The notes under the pieces: model-generated
Database searches by the model: none
The model's input: the letters and a program-made list of their open reading frames with translations, nothing else
What the model was told of the DNA's origin: nothing
Made by a program: the position numbers and the translations under genes
Source: UBA940 sp031547885
Lineage (GTDB): Bacteria > Bacteroidota > Bacteroidia > Bacteroidales > Rikenellaceae
Length of the DNA: 64,000 nt
Reading direction: 5' to 3'
NCBI GenBank assembly: GCA_031547885.1
Contig: JAVBRO010000009.1
Location: 124,001 to 188,000 of the forward strand
Part shown: piece after piece, positions 8,266-17,191 of the stretch
Layout: each line of letters opens with the position of its first letter
Position numbering within the stretch: the stretch's first letter is position 1

Positions 8266-8823
8266 ATGAGTACGCCCGACAATTTCAGTTTCGCCCGGAT
8301 TTACGAAAAATATCACCGAAAATGTTATTTCTTCGCCAAATCGTATGTCCATGACAGCGATGCCGCCGAAGATATCGCATCCGAGTCCCTCATCAAGTTG
8401 TGGGAGATGTCGAAGAAGCAGACCCTGGACAATCCCCAGGCGGCTTTGTTCGTGATCGTAAAGAACAAGGCGCTCGACTATCTGAAGCATCTGACGGTAC
8501 GTCAGACCGCATTCGCCGACATATCCGCCAAAGGCAGACGCGAACTGGAACTGCGCATCAACACCCTCGAAGCCAGCGACCCTGATAAGATCTTCTCGAG
8601 CGACATCGAGGAGATAATCGTAAGGACGGTCTCTTCGCTGCCCGACAGGACGCGCGAAATTTTTTCGATGTACCGTAAGAACGATCTGCCAAAGGAAGAG
8701 ATCGCCAAAATATTCGGCATCACCGTCAAAGGGGTGGATTATCACCTGTCGACAGCGATGAACCGGCTCAAAGAAGCGCTCAGGGATTACTTCCCGCTGC
8801 TTTTTTTCATTTATTTTCGCTGA
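8266..8823 (+). CDS. ECF RNA polymerase sigma factor (Bacteroidota SusC-linked type)
   Basis: A 185-residue sigma factor that would direct RNA polymerase to the glycan-utilisation genes downstream. Region 2 is seen at FARIYEKYHRKCYFFAKSYV with SDAAEDIASESLIKLWE (about 8-50). Region 4 lies at about 125-170 with LPDRTREIFSMYRKNDLPKE and GITVKGVDYHLSTAMNRLKE as the helix-turn-helix. A FecR-type anti-sigma gene follows, and then a SusC with an STN domain. That is the classical trans-envelope sigma/anti-sigma/receptor circuit, in which substrate at the receptor releases the sigma factor. A T-rich hairpin separates sigma from anti-sigma. Confidence 0.92.
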   Translation: MSTPDNFSFARIYEKYHRKCYFFAKSYVHDSDAAEDIASESLIKLWEMSKKQTLDNPQAALFVIVKNKALDYLKHLTVRQTAFADISAKGRRELELRINTLEASDPDKIFSSDIEEIIVRTVSSLPDRTREIFSMYRKNDLPKEEIAKIFGITVKGVDYHLSTAMNRLKEALRDYFPLLFFIYFR

Positions 8824-8846
8824 CCTGCTATCAATTGTCCATCGAG

Positions 8847-8885
8847 AATCGTCTAATATCTATACAGACGATTTTATTTTTTATT
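8847..8885 (+). terminator. Hairpin with T-rich tail between sigma and anti-sigma genes
   Basis: AATCGTCT (8847-8854) pairs with AGACGATT (8866-8873) and is followed by TTATTTTTTATT. It could act as a partial terminator that sets the sigma to anti-sigma ratio. The next start codon follows within 20 bases. Confidence 0.5.
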
Positions 8886-8889
8886 GAGT

Positions 8890-9819
8890 ATGGACAAGGA
8901 ACTGCTATTCCGTTATATCCGGGGAGAAGCCGCACAGCATGAAAAAGAGCAGGTAGCCGAATGGCTGGATGCAGATCCCGCTCATATGCACGAATTTATG
9001 GCCCTGCGCGGCAGCTACGATGCGACCCTGTGGAGGGACGCTCCCCCCGCGACCGCAGCGCCGAAGAGCAAAGCGCGCATCTTCGCGAGGGAATTCCTGA
9101 AAATAGCTTCCGTCCTGGTTGTGGCATTCGTTGCCGCAAAGTTCCTGATCCCGTCCGAAACGAAATCCCACGCCCCGGCTGCATACCAGACATTATATGT
9201 CCCCGAAGGACAGCGGGCGCAGATCACCCTTGCCGACAACACCAAAGTATGGCTGAACGCCAAGTCCAAGCTTGTTTTTCCCGGAACTTTTTCGGGTGGC
9301 GAAAGGTCTGTGGAACTTACCGGGGAGGCCTATTTCGACGTCACCCATAATGAAAGCAAGCCTTTCTTCGTCAGGACCGGGGATCATGATATAAAAGTAC
9401 TCGGTACGGAGTTCGACGTCAGGTCGTATCCCGACCGCAGCCTGTTCGAGGTTTCACTGATCGAAGGCTCCGTTTCCGCAAGATCGCTCAAAACCGGACA
9501 GGAAGTGATACTCTCGCCGAATCAGAAAGCCAGGGACGTCAACGGCCAACTGCTGGTATCCGGGTTCGACAACGACAACCATCTTCTGTGGCGCGAAGGG
9601 ATCATCGCTTTCGAATCGGAAACATTCCCTGAAATACTTTCAAAATTGGAGCTCTATTACGACGCGCATATCCGCATCAGCGACCAGTGCCTCATCACGG
9701 GCACCTACACCGGTAAATTCTGGATAAACGACGGCGTCGAACATGTGTTGAAGGTACTCCAGTTGAACCTCAGGTTCAAATACCACAAGGACAACATGAA
9801 CAACATCTACATATACTGA
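8890..9819 (+). CDS. FecR-family anti-sigma factor
   Basis: A 309-residue inner-membrane anti-sigma factor. I use ATG 8890 (MDKELLFRYIRGEAAQ); a TTG two codons earlier is possible. The N-terminal 65 residues are cytoplasmic and would bind the sigma factor. One membrane segment is seen at about 70-87 (LKIASVLVVAFVAAKFLI). The periplasmic FecR domain (about 95-200) has VPEGQRAQITLADNTKVWLN and LTGEAYFDV. A C-terminal DUF4974-like domain with FESETFPEILSKLELYYD resembles an STN fold and would contact the SusC N-terminal domain. It lies between the sigma factor and SusC. Confidence 0.92.
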   Translation: MDKELLFRYIRGEAAQHEKEQVAEWLDADPAHMHEFMALRGSYDATLWRDAPPATAAPKSKARIFAREFLKIASVLVVAFVAAKFLIPSETKSHAPAAYQTLYVPEGQRAQITLADNTKVWLNAKSKLVFPGTFSGGERSVELTGEAYFDVTHNESKPFFVRTGDHDIKVLGTEFDVRSYPDRSLFEVSLIEGSVSARSLKTGQEVILSPNQKARDVNGQLLVSGFDNDNHLLWREGIIAFESETFPEILSKLELYYDAHIRISDQCLITGTYTGKFWINDGVEHVLKVLQLNLRFKYHKDNMNNIYIY

Positions 9820-9974
9820 CCGGCGACGCAACACCCGGCAACAACCTAAAAACCGACAACGACCAACTTAAAATCCCCCCGCCTATGAAACAGCCCTCCT
9901 TGCATTCGTGAGGCAATATTCCGCCGCACCTATCATCGTACTAACTTATTTAGTATCAATCAACTAGCCTATTT
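9820..9974. other. Leader region upstream of SusC
   Basis: 155 bases without a gene. I see no TAnnTTTG box, which would fit a promoter read by the ECF sigma factor instead of the housekeeping sigma. No stable hairpin stands out. The assignment as regulatory DNA is inferred from position. Confidence 0.3.
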
Positions 9975-12900
9975 ATGAAGAAAACACCAACCAATCGACT
10001 GCATATGCAGCCGCACTGCAGGCTTTGCAAAAAGAGGAACTCCGCATTCAGGATGTTTGTCTCCGCTTTTGTACTTGCCCTGGTTTGCATGGGCACGGCA
10101 TATGCGCAAAACACAAAAGTCAACATCTCGGGCAGGGACCTCTCCCTGAAAACAGTTATCTCCGAGATCGAAAAACAGACGAACTATCTCTTCGTCTACA
10201 ACAACAACGAGATCAATCTCGATTCGACAGTATCTTTCGACGGCCGCGAAGAGACCGTTAAGGATGTACTTTCAAAAGCCCTGCAGAACACCGGCATCAG
10301 TTTCCAGCTCGAAGGCAACAACATCATGCTGATGAAGATGTCGGCGGAACAATCCAGATCCGTATCCGGAACCGTTGTCGATGAAAGCGGCGAACCGCTT
10401 CAGGGAGCATCCGTGACCATCAAGGGTGCACAGACCGGCGTTATTACCGATCTCAACGGCAACTTCACGGTGAACGGCATTCATACGGGTAATACACTCG
10501 TGGTCAACTATGCGGGTTATCAGGCCTCGGAAGTAACGGTAGGCGCAGCGACCAGATACACGATCGCCATGCAGCCCGACAACCGTATGCTCGACGTGGT
10601 GGTCGTGACCGCCCTCGGCATCAAACGTGCAGAGAAAGCGCTGAGTTACAACGTGCAGCAGGTGGGCGGCGACGAACTGAACAGGTTCAAGGACGCCAAC
10701 CTGGTCAACTCCCTGGCGGGCAAAGTCGCCGGGGTGACCATCAACAGCAGTTCGGCCGGTGTGGGCGGTGCGAGCAAGGTCGTTATGCGCGGTTCCAAAT
10801 CCATCGAGCGTTCCAGCAACGCACTCTATGTGATCGACGGCATCCCTATGCATAACTTCAACGGCAGCGGCGGCACGGGACACTCCTCCACCGGCGTGAC
10901 CGAGGCTATAGCCGATATCAACTCCGAAGATATAGAGAGCATGACCATCCTCACGGGTGCGGCTGCGGCGGCTCTTTACGGCAGCAACGCTTCCAACGGG
11001 GCCATCATCATAAACACCAAACGCGGTTCTGTCGACCGTACCAGCATCACGGTATCCAGCGGCACCGAATTCATGAACCCGCTGGTGCTTCCCGAGTTCC
11101 AGAACAGGTACGGCACGGGCGATCCGACATCCGACGGGAACCTGGTGATGAGCTGGGGCGGCAAACTCAACGATCTGACCTACATGGGATACGATCCGCG
11201 CAAGGATTATTTCGAGACCGGCGTGGTATTCTCCAACGCGGTTTCCGTCTCGACAGGCACCGGCCGCAACCAGACATATTTCTCGGCTGCTTCGGTAAAC
11301 TCCAACGGCATCGTGCCCAACAACGAATACGATCGTTACAACTTCACCCTCCGCAACACGGCCAAGTTCTTCAAAGACAAAATGACCCTCGACCTGGGCG
11401 CAAGCTACATCATCCAGAAGGACCAGAACATGACCAACCAGGGGCAGTACTCGAACCCGATAACCCCGGCCTATCTCTACCCCCGCGGCGACGATTTCAA
11501 TATGACCAAAGTCTATGAGCGTTACGACGCCGCCCGCGTTATAAATACCCAGTACTGGCCGCAGGGCCCGGGCGACTTCACCATGCAGAACCCCTACTGG
11601 ATCAACTACCGCAACCTGCGCAACAACGACAAGAAAAGGTATATGTTCAACGCGAGTCTCCGCTACGAGATCCTCGACTGGCTCTCGGCCTCGGGCCGCG
11701 TAAGCGTCGACAACGACCAGAATACCAACACTTCGAAGATGTACTCCACGACCAACACCACCCTTGCCGGCGCTAACGGTTCTTTCGGGATTACCAAGAC
11801 CGACAGCAAGCAGACTTACGCCGACGCCATGATCAATGCCGACAAAAAATTCGGTGATTTTTCGCTGACGGCAATGGTCGGGGGCAGCGTGTCCGACCTC
11901 CAGTACAATGCACTGAACACGGGCGGCCCGCTGCGCGAAGACGGGATCCCCAACGTATTCAACGTCTATAACATCATAGACCTGCAGAAAACGACCACGC
12001 AGGACGGCTGGAGGGAGCAGACCCAGTCTGTTTTCGGCAGCGTCGAGGTGGGATACAAGGGGATGCTCTATCTCACTGCTACGGCCCGCAACGACTGGGC
12101 TTCTCAGCTGGCCGGCTCTTCGCGGAGTTCGTTCTTCTATCCTTCGGTAGGTCTTTCAGCGATAATTTCCGAAATGGTCAGCCTGCCTAAACAGATCAAC
12201 TACCTCAAGGCGAGGGGTTCTTTCAGTTCGGTGGGTCTGCCCTATCCGCGCAGCCTGACGACCATTACCTATGCATGGGACAACACCAACAAACAGTGGC
12301 CCGCAAAATCGCACTATCCCATCTACGACCTTCTTCCAGAACTTACAAAATCATGGGAAGTCGGTTTTACCGCGCGTCTTTTCAAGGGTCTGCACATAGA
12401 CATGTCGTACTACCATGCCAACACCATGAACCAGACCTTCGACCCGAGGCAATCCGGAACCGGCGGCTGGACCACCATATATGTACAGACAGGCAACGTC
12501 CGCAACAGCGGCGTGGAACTGGCGGTGGACTACAACAACCGCTGGAATAAATGGTACTGGAGCACGGGATTCACTTTGGCACACAACCGCAACAAGATCC
12601 TCAACCTCTCCAACGGCGCCATCAATCCTGTCACAAATCAGGCCATCACCTCATCCAGGCTCGATATCGGCGGACAGGACAGGGCGAGGTTCCTGCTGTT
12701 CGAAGGGGGTTCGCTGGGCGACCTGTACGGTACCTCGGACCTGAAAAGGGACCTTGCAGGGAACATCTATGTGGATGCTTCCGGACAGGTGTTCACAAAT
12801 ACCCAGAATGTCGACGATACTTTCCTGGGCAGCGTTTTCCCGAAAGCCAACATGGCATGGAGGAACGACCTGTCGTGGAACAACATCGACCTGAGCTTCA

Positions 12901-13337
12901 TGTTCTCGGCCCGCCTGGGCGGCGTGGTCTATTCGGGGACGCAGGCGGCCATGGACTGGTACGGCGTATCCGAAAGGTCTGCCGCAGCCCGCGACCTGGG
13001 TTATGTTGAGATCAACAACGGAATGAACAGGGTCGACCCGCAGACCTGGTACACGACCATCGGTGCGCAGGGCGGCGTGGCTGCTTACTACACCTACAGC
13101 GCCACCAACGTCAGGCTGCAGGAACTGAGCCTGGGCTACACCATCCCGCGCAAATGGCTCGGCGATGTTGTCGACATCTCGATAGCGTTCGTCGGACGCA
13201 ACCTGTGCATGATCTACAACAAGGCTCCGTTCGATCCCGAGTCCGTTGCGACCACCGGCAACTACTACCAGGGGATAGACTACTTCATGGTACCGGGCAC
13301 CCGGAATATCGGATTTAACGTGAGACTCAAATTTTAA
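9975..13337 (+). CDS. SusC/RagA-type TonB-linked glycan importer with STN domain
   Basis: A 1120-residue outer-membrane transporter. Domains: a long N-terminal region with a signal peptide (about 25-47, ending TAYAQ), a STN signalling domain (about 50-120, with ISGRDLSLKTVISEIEKQTN and YNNNEINLD), a carboxypeptidase-like domain (about 128-205, SGTVVDESGEPLQGASVTIK), a plug (about 215-350, LVNSLAGKVAGVTI and ALYVIDGIPM), then the barrel ending in GFNVRLKF. The STN domain links it to the FecR/sigma pair just upstream. SusD follows 11 bases later. Together they bind and import oligosaccharides released at the surface; the neighbouring enzymes point to N-glycan fragments. Confidence 0.95.
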   Translation: MKKTPTNRLHMQPHCRLCKKRNSAFRMFVSAFVLALVCMGTAYAQNTKVNISGRDLSLKTVISEIEKQTNYLFVYNNNEINLDSTVSFDGREETVKDVLSKALQNTGISFQLEGNNIMLMKMSAEQSRSVSGTVVDESGEPLQGASVTIKGAQTGVITDLNGNFTVNGIHTGNTLVVNYAGYQASEVTVGAATRYTIAMQPDNRMLDVVVVTALGIKRAEKALSYNVQQVGGDELNRFKDANLVNSLAGKVAGVTINSSSAGVGGASKVVMRGSKSIERSSNALYVIDGIPMHNFNGSGGTGHSSTGVTEAIADINSEDIESMTILTGAAAAALYGSNASNGAIIINTKRGSVDRTSITVSSGTEFMNPLVLPEFQNRYGTGDPTSDGNLVMSWGGKLNDLTYMGYDPRKDYFETGVVFSNAVSVSTGTGRNQTYFSAASVNSNGIVPNNEYDRYNFTLRNTAKFFKDKMTLDLGASYIIQKDQNMTNQGQYSNPITPAYLYPRGDDFNMTKVYERYDAARVINTQYWPQGPGDFTMQNPYWINYRNLRNNDKKRYMFNASLRYEILDWLSASGRVSVDNDQNTNTSKMYSTTNTTLAGANGSFGITKTDSKQTYADAMINADKKFGDFSLTAMVGGSVSDLQYNALNTGGPLREDGIPNVFNVYNIIDLQKTTTQDGWREQTQSVFGSVEVGYKGMLYLTATARNDWASQLAGSSRSSFFYPSVGLSAIISEMVSLPKQINYLKARGSFSSVGLPYPRSLTTITYAWDNTNKQWPAKSHYPIYDLLPELTKSWEVGFTARLFKGLHIDMSYYHANTMNQTFDPRQSGTGGWTTIYVQTGNVRNSGVELAVDYNNRWNKWYWSTGFTLAHNRNKILNLSNGAINPVTNQAITSSRLDIGGQDRARFLLFEGGSLGDLYGTSDLKRDLAGNIYVDASGQVFTNTQNVDDTFLGSVFPKANMAWRNDLSWNNIDLSFMFSARLGGVVYSGTQAAMDWYGVSERSAAARDLGYVEINNGMNRVDPQTWYTTIGAQGGVAAYYTYSATNVRLQELSLGYTIPRKWLGDVVDISIAFVGRNLCMIYNKAPFDPESVATTGNYYQGIDYFMVPGTRNIGFNVRLKF

Positions 13338-13348
13338 TACGGAACACG

Positions 13349-14908
13349 ATGAAACATATGAAATCAATAATAAGAGTATTCGCGCTTCTGGCCCTTCTGG
13401 CAGGCTCATCCTGTACGAAGAACTTCGATACCTATAACAGGAATCCCTACCAGGTCACCAAGGAAGAAGAGCAGCGAGACGGATACATAGTACGTTCGAG
13501 GGTGCAGATACTGCAGAGTTTTGTGATCCCCACCGGCGACCACCTCAACCAGTTCGCGGAGATACTTTCGGGCTGCGCTTTCGCCGGCTACATGTCTTCG
13601 ACCCCCAACTGGACGCAGAAATTCGCAACCTACAATCCCCCGGTCGACTGGTCGCGTTCTCCTTTCAACGACCTTTTCACCAATATCTACCCCAACTACA
13701 GGGACCTGCTCAAGGTGACCGACGATGAGATCGTCATGGCCCTCGGCGAGATCTGCCGCATAGCCGGGATGCACAGGGTTACCGACGTGTTCGGCCCGAT
13801 ACCCTACACCGAGATGGTAACTCCCGGCGCCGAAGACCGCCTCTCCAATCCCTATGACTCGCAGGAGACGGTTTACAAAGCGATGCTGGCCGACCTCGAC
13901 GGGATCATCGACCTGCTGACCGAGAACAAGTTCACCAGTCCGGAAAAATACAAGGCTTATGACAATGTTTACTCGGGCGATATCGTGAAGTGGGTGAAAT
14001 TCTGCAATTCGCTGAAGCTGCGCATGGCCATGAGGTTGTCGTACGTCGAGCCGACCCTGGCGCAGAGTCTGGCCGAAGAGGCTGTGGCGCACGAGGTGGG
14101 CGTGATGACTGATGCCGGCGACATAGCCCGCCTGACAGTCAGCAAGAATCCGATGGTAACCCAGGTCAACGAGTGGAATGACGAACGCTCTTCCGCCGAC
14201 ATCGTGAACTTCATGAACTCCTATAAAGATCCGCGCCGCGAAAAATATTTCGCAAAGACCTCTTTCGAAACTGCCGACAACTCCGGTTGGAGCGGCCTGC
14301 GCAACGGCATCGATGTCGCCGACAAGAACGTGGCGATGCAGTATTCGATGCCGCTGTTCAACGTCGACAGTCCGATAATGTGGATGAACGCCGCCGAAGT
14401 CTACTTTCTGCGGGCCGAAGGCGCACTGCGCGGATGGGCGATGGGCGACACTCCCGAAAATCTCTACAACGAAGGCATACGCGCATCTTTCACCCAGCAC
14501 GGGGTTGCCGGAGCGGACACTTATCTGGCCAACGACACGAACATTCCTACGGGATATGTCGATCCTATGGGCAACTACAGCTACGGTGCGATGACCGACA
14601 TCACCATCAAATGGGACGATACGGCAGATTTCGAGAAGAACCTGGAGCGCATCATAACCCAGAAGTGGATCGCCAACTTCCCCCTCGGAAACGAATCGTG
14701 GGCCGAGTTCAGGCGTACCGGTTATCCCAAACTCATGCCCATACCGCAGAACAAGAGCAACGGGGCGGTGCCTGCCGGAAGTTTCATAAAAAGACTTTCA
14801 TTCCCCGACACCGAGTATTCGGAGAACATGTCCAACCTTATGGGGGCCATAAAGATGCTTGGCGGACCCGACACTTTCGGGACTAAACTGTGGTGGGATA
14901 AAAAATAA
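13349..14908 (+). CDS. SusD/RagB-type surface glycan-binding lipoprotein
   Basis: A 519-residue lid protein of the SusC transporter. The signal peptide ends in a lipobox, AGSSC, followed by TKNFDTYNRNPY. The body has the helical TPR-like pattern of the SusD-like_2 group (ALGEICRIAGMHRVTDVFGP, IPYTEM, and LERIITQKWIANFPLGNESW near the end). Translation probably continues from SusC with an 11-base gap. The protein sits on the cell surface as a lipoprotein and closes over the SusC barrel when glycan is bound. Confidence 0.92.
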   Translation: MKHMKSIIRVFALLALLAGSSCTKNFDTYNRNPYQVTKEEEQRDGYIVRSRVQILQSFVIPTGDHLNQFAEILSGCAFAGYMSSTPNWTQKFATYNPPVDWSRSPFNDLFTNIYPNYRDLLKVTDDEIVMALGEICRIAGMHRVTDVFGPIPYTEMVTPGAEDRLSNPYDSQETVYKAMLADLDGIIDLLTENKFTSPEKYKAYDNVYSGDIVKWVKFCNSLKLRMAMRLSYVEPTLAQSLAEEAVAHEVGVMTDAGDIARLTVSKNPMVTQVNEWNDERSSADIVNFMNSYKDPRREKYFAKTSFETADNSGWSGLRNGIDVADKNVAMQYSMPLFNVDSPIMWMNAAEVYFLRAEGALRGWAMGDTPENLYNEGIRASFTQHGVAGADTYLANDTNIPTGYVDPMGNYSYGAMTDITIKWDDTADFEKNLERIITQKWIANFPLGNESWAEFRRTGYPKLMPIPQNKSNGAVPAGSFIKRLSFPDTEYSENMSNLMGAIKMLGGPDTFGTKLWWDKK

Positions 14909-14917
14909 TCGGAAACT

Positions 14918-15970
14918 ATGAAAAAATCACTGAATATTAGAATTTTGATCTGTGCGGCCCTGTTCGTGTCGATATGTGCGGGTTCTTTCTCGTGCAGCGA
15001 CTGGACCGACGACGAATCGCTGGGGATCAAAGAAGTAGGTCTCGATCAGAGCGGTTTCTACCAGGATTATCTCGCCAACCTGAGAAGCTACAAGAAGACC
15101 GACCATAAGATCATGATGGGCTGGTTCGACAACAGCAACAAGAACCCGTTCTCCATGGGCCAGCGCCTTTCAGCGCTACCAGACAGCGTGGACTTCGTGT
15201 CGCTCATGCATCCCGACAACCTAGCCGCCTGGGAAATATCCGAAATGAAAGCCCTCAAAAAGGACAAGGGGACCCGTGTGATCTATACGATAGACTGCGA
15301 CGCCATGACAAGCGAGTACAATGCCATTGTGATCCAGAACGATATCGACGGCGTGCCCACCACGACCACTCTCCATGAATATCTCGAGAACGGGATAAAC
15401 GGGGTGACCGGCCTGATGGACAAGTACGCTTACGACGGTGTCTGCCTCTCTTATTTCGGACAATCCTACGACTTCCTGACCCCGGCCAAAAAGGCCGAGC
15501 TGGGAGTGATGCAGGATATGATCTTCGGGAAGTTCAATGCTGTTATGAACAGCCATCCCGACGGGTTGTACCTCTATCAGGGCGCTCCGGTGAACATTAT
15601 CAACAAGACGTATCTGGAGCCGATGAAGTATATCGTTGTGGACACATCCCTCGAAACCGGCGTTCTCAGGGCCGAACTGCTCATGGCAAACCTGCTGACA
15701 GGCAACGACGTTCCCACCGACCGCATTGTAGTGACAGCCAGGTCGATGTCTCCCACCGACGAAAAGGTAGGTTTCTATCTGACGGAAGAGTTCGGGGAAG
15801 ACCCGCTGCCCTGCGTGGTGGAGCTCGCAAAGTGGATGGCCGCGCCGGCCAGGTATGGCAAATCGGGTATCTGCGTCTTCTACATCAACGACAGCTATTA
15901 CAATGCCCTGCTCGACTACAAGGATGTACGCGAGGCTATAGCGCTGATGAATCCTTCACCTAAAAACTAA
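14918..15970 (+). CDS. GH18-like surface lipoprotein lacking the catalytic residues
   Basis: A 350-residue lipoprotein (signal ending AGSFSC, Cys26 or so) with a TIM-barrel pattern of the glycoside hydrolase 18 type: HKIMMGWFDNSN, VDFVSLMHPDN, and KGTRVIYTIDCD. The place of the GH18 catalytic motif DGxDxDxE reads D173-G-V-C-L-S-Y-F180, so the acidic residues, including the acid/base Glu, are missing. It is therefore probably a surface glycan-binding protein and not an enzyme, as seen in other N-glycan loci of Bacteroides. It follows SusD by nine bases. The binding role is inferred. Confidence 0.8.
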   Translation: MKKSLNIRILICAALFVSICAGSFSCSDWTDDESLGIKEVGLDQSGFYQDYLANLRSYKKTDHKIMMGWFDNSNKNPFSMGQRLSALPDSVDFVSLMHPDNLAAWEISEMKALKKDKGTRVIYTIDCDAMTSEYNAIVIQNDIDGVPTTTTLHEYLENGINGVTGLMDKYAYDGVCLSYFGQSYDFLTPAKKAELGVMQDMIFGKFNAVMNSHPDGLYLYQGAPVNIINKTYLEPMKYIVVDTSLETGVLRAELLMANLLTGNDVPTDRIVVTARSMSPTDEKVGFYLTEEFGEDPLPCVVELAKWMAAPARYGKSGICVFYINDSYYNALLDYKDVREAIALMNPSPKN

Positions 15971-15976
15971 CGGTTT

Positions 15977-17164
15977 ATGAAACAGATAAAATTATATTTG
16001 CTCCCGATCGTGGCCCTGGCTGTTCTGGCCGGCTGCAACAGGGTCAAGGAGACCGACTCGGATTTTGACAACGTCGTCTATCTCCAGAACGCCCTGAAGA
16101 CCAACACCGATAAGATCTCGTTCAGGGCTACCGACTTCACCGCCGAGCGCGACATACAGGCCGCGCTTGCCCTGCCGGTGGAAGAGGATGTGACCGTGAC
16201 CGTTGCGATAGACCTTTCGCTGGTCGACGTCTATTCCAAATCCTACGGTGTGAAATGCTCGGCTCCCGAAGAGTACATGTACGAGCTTTCGGAGACGCAG
16301 CTTTTGATACCCGCCGGCAACGTGCTCTCGACCAAGGCCGTGCTGTCGTTCACTTCGCTGCCCGACATAGACCTGGGCGACATAAGGGTGCTTCCCGTTA
16401 CCCTTAAGAGCAACAATGCGGGCATAGATATCCTCAACGGTTCGAAGACCATCTATTTCGTGCTGCAGAAAGGCGCCATCATCATTACGGCGGCCAATAT
16501 CGCCGAGAACTTCCTGACCGTACCCGGTTTCGAGACCGCCAGCGGAGCCGTCATGACCGGGCTGAGCCAGGTCACGATGGAGGGACTGATAAACTGCCAC
16601 GGTTTTGTCAACGGCCTGAATACTTTCATGGGCATCGAAGGCCACTTCCTGGTCCGCTTCGGAGATACGGGCTACGCATCCGACCAGATACAGCTTGTGA
16701 CCGGTGCCGTAGGCGGAAGCAACGCACCGACCGCGGCCGTATCACCGAAATGTCCGACAGACCAATGGGTGCATGTCGCCATCACGTGGAACTTTATCAC
16801 CCGGGAGTACATAGTCTATTACAACGGGGAGATCAAGGCATCTGGCTCCATCAGCGGTACCGGAACGAGCCTCAACCTTACCAGAACCACAGACAACCTC
16901 TTCTATATAGGCCGTGCTTATGACAACAACCGCTGGCTCAACGGCGAGGTAAGCGAATTCCGCATCTGGAACGTCGTCCGCACGCAGGACGAGATACTGA
17001 ACAATTTCTACGAGGTGGACCCCGACACTGTCACCGGGCTGATAGCCTACTGGAAGTTCGACGAAGGTTCGGGCAACATCGTCAAGGACCACTCCGGCAA
17101 CGGCAACGACGCCAAGGCCGATCAGAATCTCAAGTGGGTTCCTGTATCGCTTCCCGAAGAATAA
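15977..17164 (+). CDS. DUF1735 and LamG-domain surface lipoprotein
   Basis: A 395-residue lipoprotein (MKQIKLYLLPIVALAVLAGC). The N-terminal 160 residues fit the DUF1735 beta-sandwich (VVYLQNALKTNTDKISFRAT; VTVAIDLSLVDVYSKSY). The C-terminal 220 residues are a concanavalin A/LamG-like lectin fold with WVHVAITWN, EYIVYYNGEIKASGS, FYIGRAYDNNRWLNGEVSEF and GLIAYWKFDEGSGN. It is likely a carbohydrate-binding or helper protein on the surface. Its neighbours are a GH18-like protein on each side, and the gene order resembles known N-glycan loci. No catalytic site is recognisable. Confidence 0.85.
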   Translation: MKQIKLYLLPIVALAVLAGCNRVKETDSDFDNVVYLQNALKTNTDKISFRATDFTAERDIQAALALPVEEDVTVTVAIDLSLVDVYSKSYGVKCSAPEEYMYELSETQLLIPAGNVLSTKAVLSFTSLPDIDLGDIRVLPVTLKSNNAGIDILNGSKTIYFVLQKGAIIITAANIAENFLTVPGFETASGAVMTGLSQVTMEGLINCHGFVNGLNTFMGIEGHFLVRFGDTGYASDQIQLVTGAVGGSNAPTAAVSPKCPTDQWVHVAITWNFITREYIVYYNGEIKASGSISGTGTSLNLTRTTDNLFYIGRAYDNNRWLNGEVSEFRIWNVVRTQDEILNNFYEVDPDTVTGLIAYWKFDEGSGNIVKDHSGNGNDAKADQNLKWVPVSLPEE

Positions 17165-17191
17165 TAGTGTTAATTTTAAAATGAATTTGCT

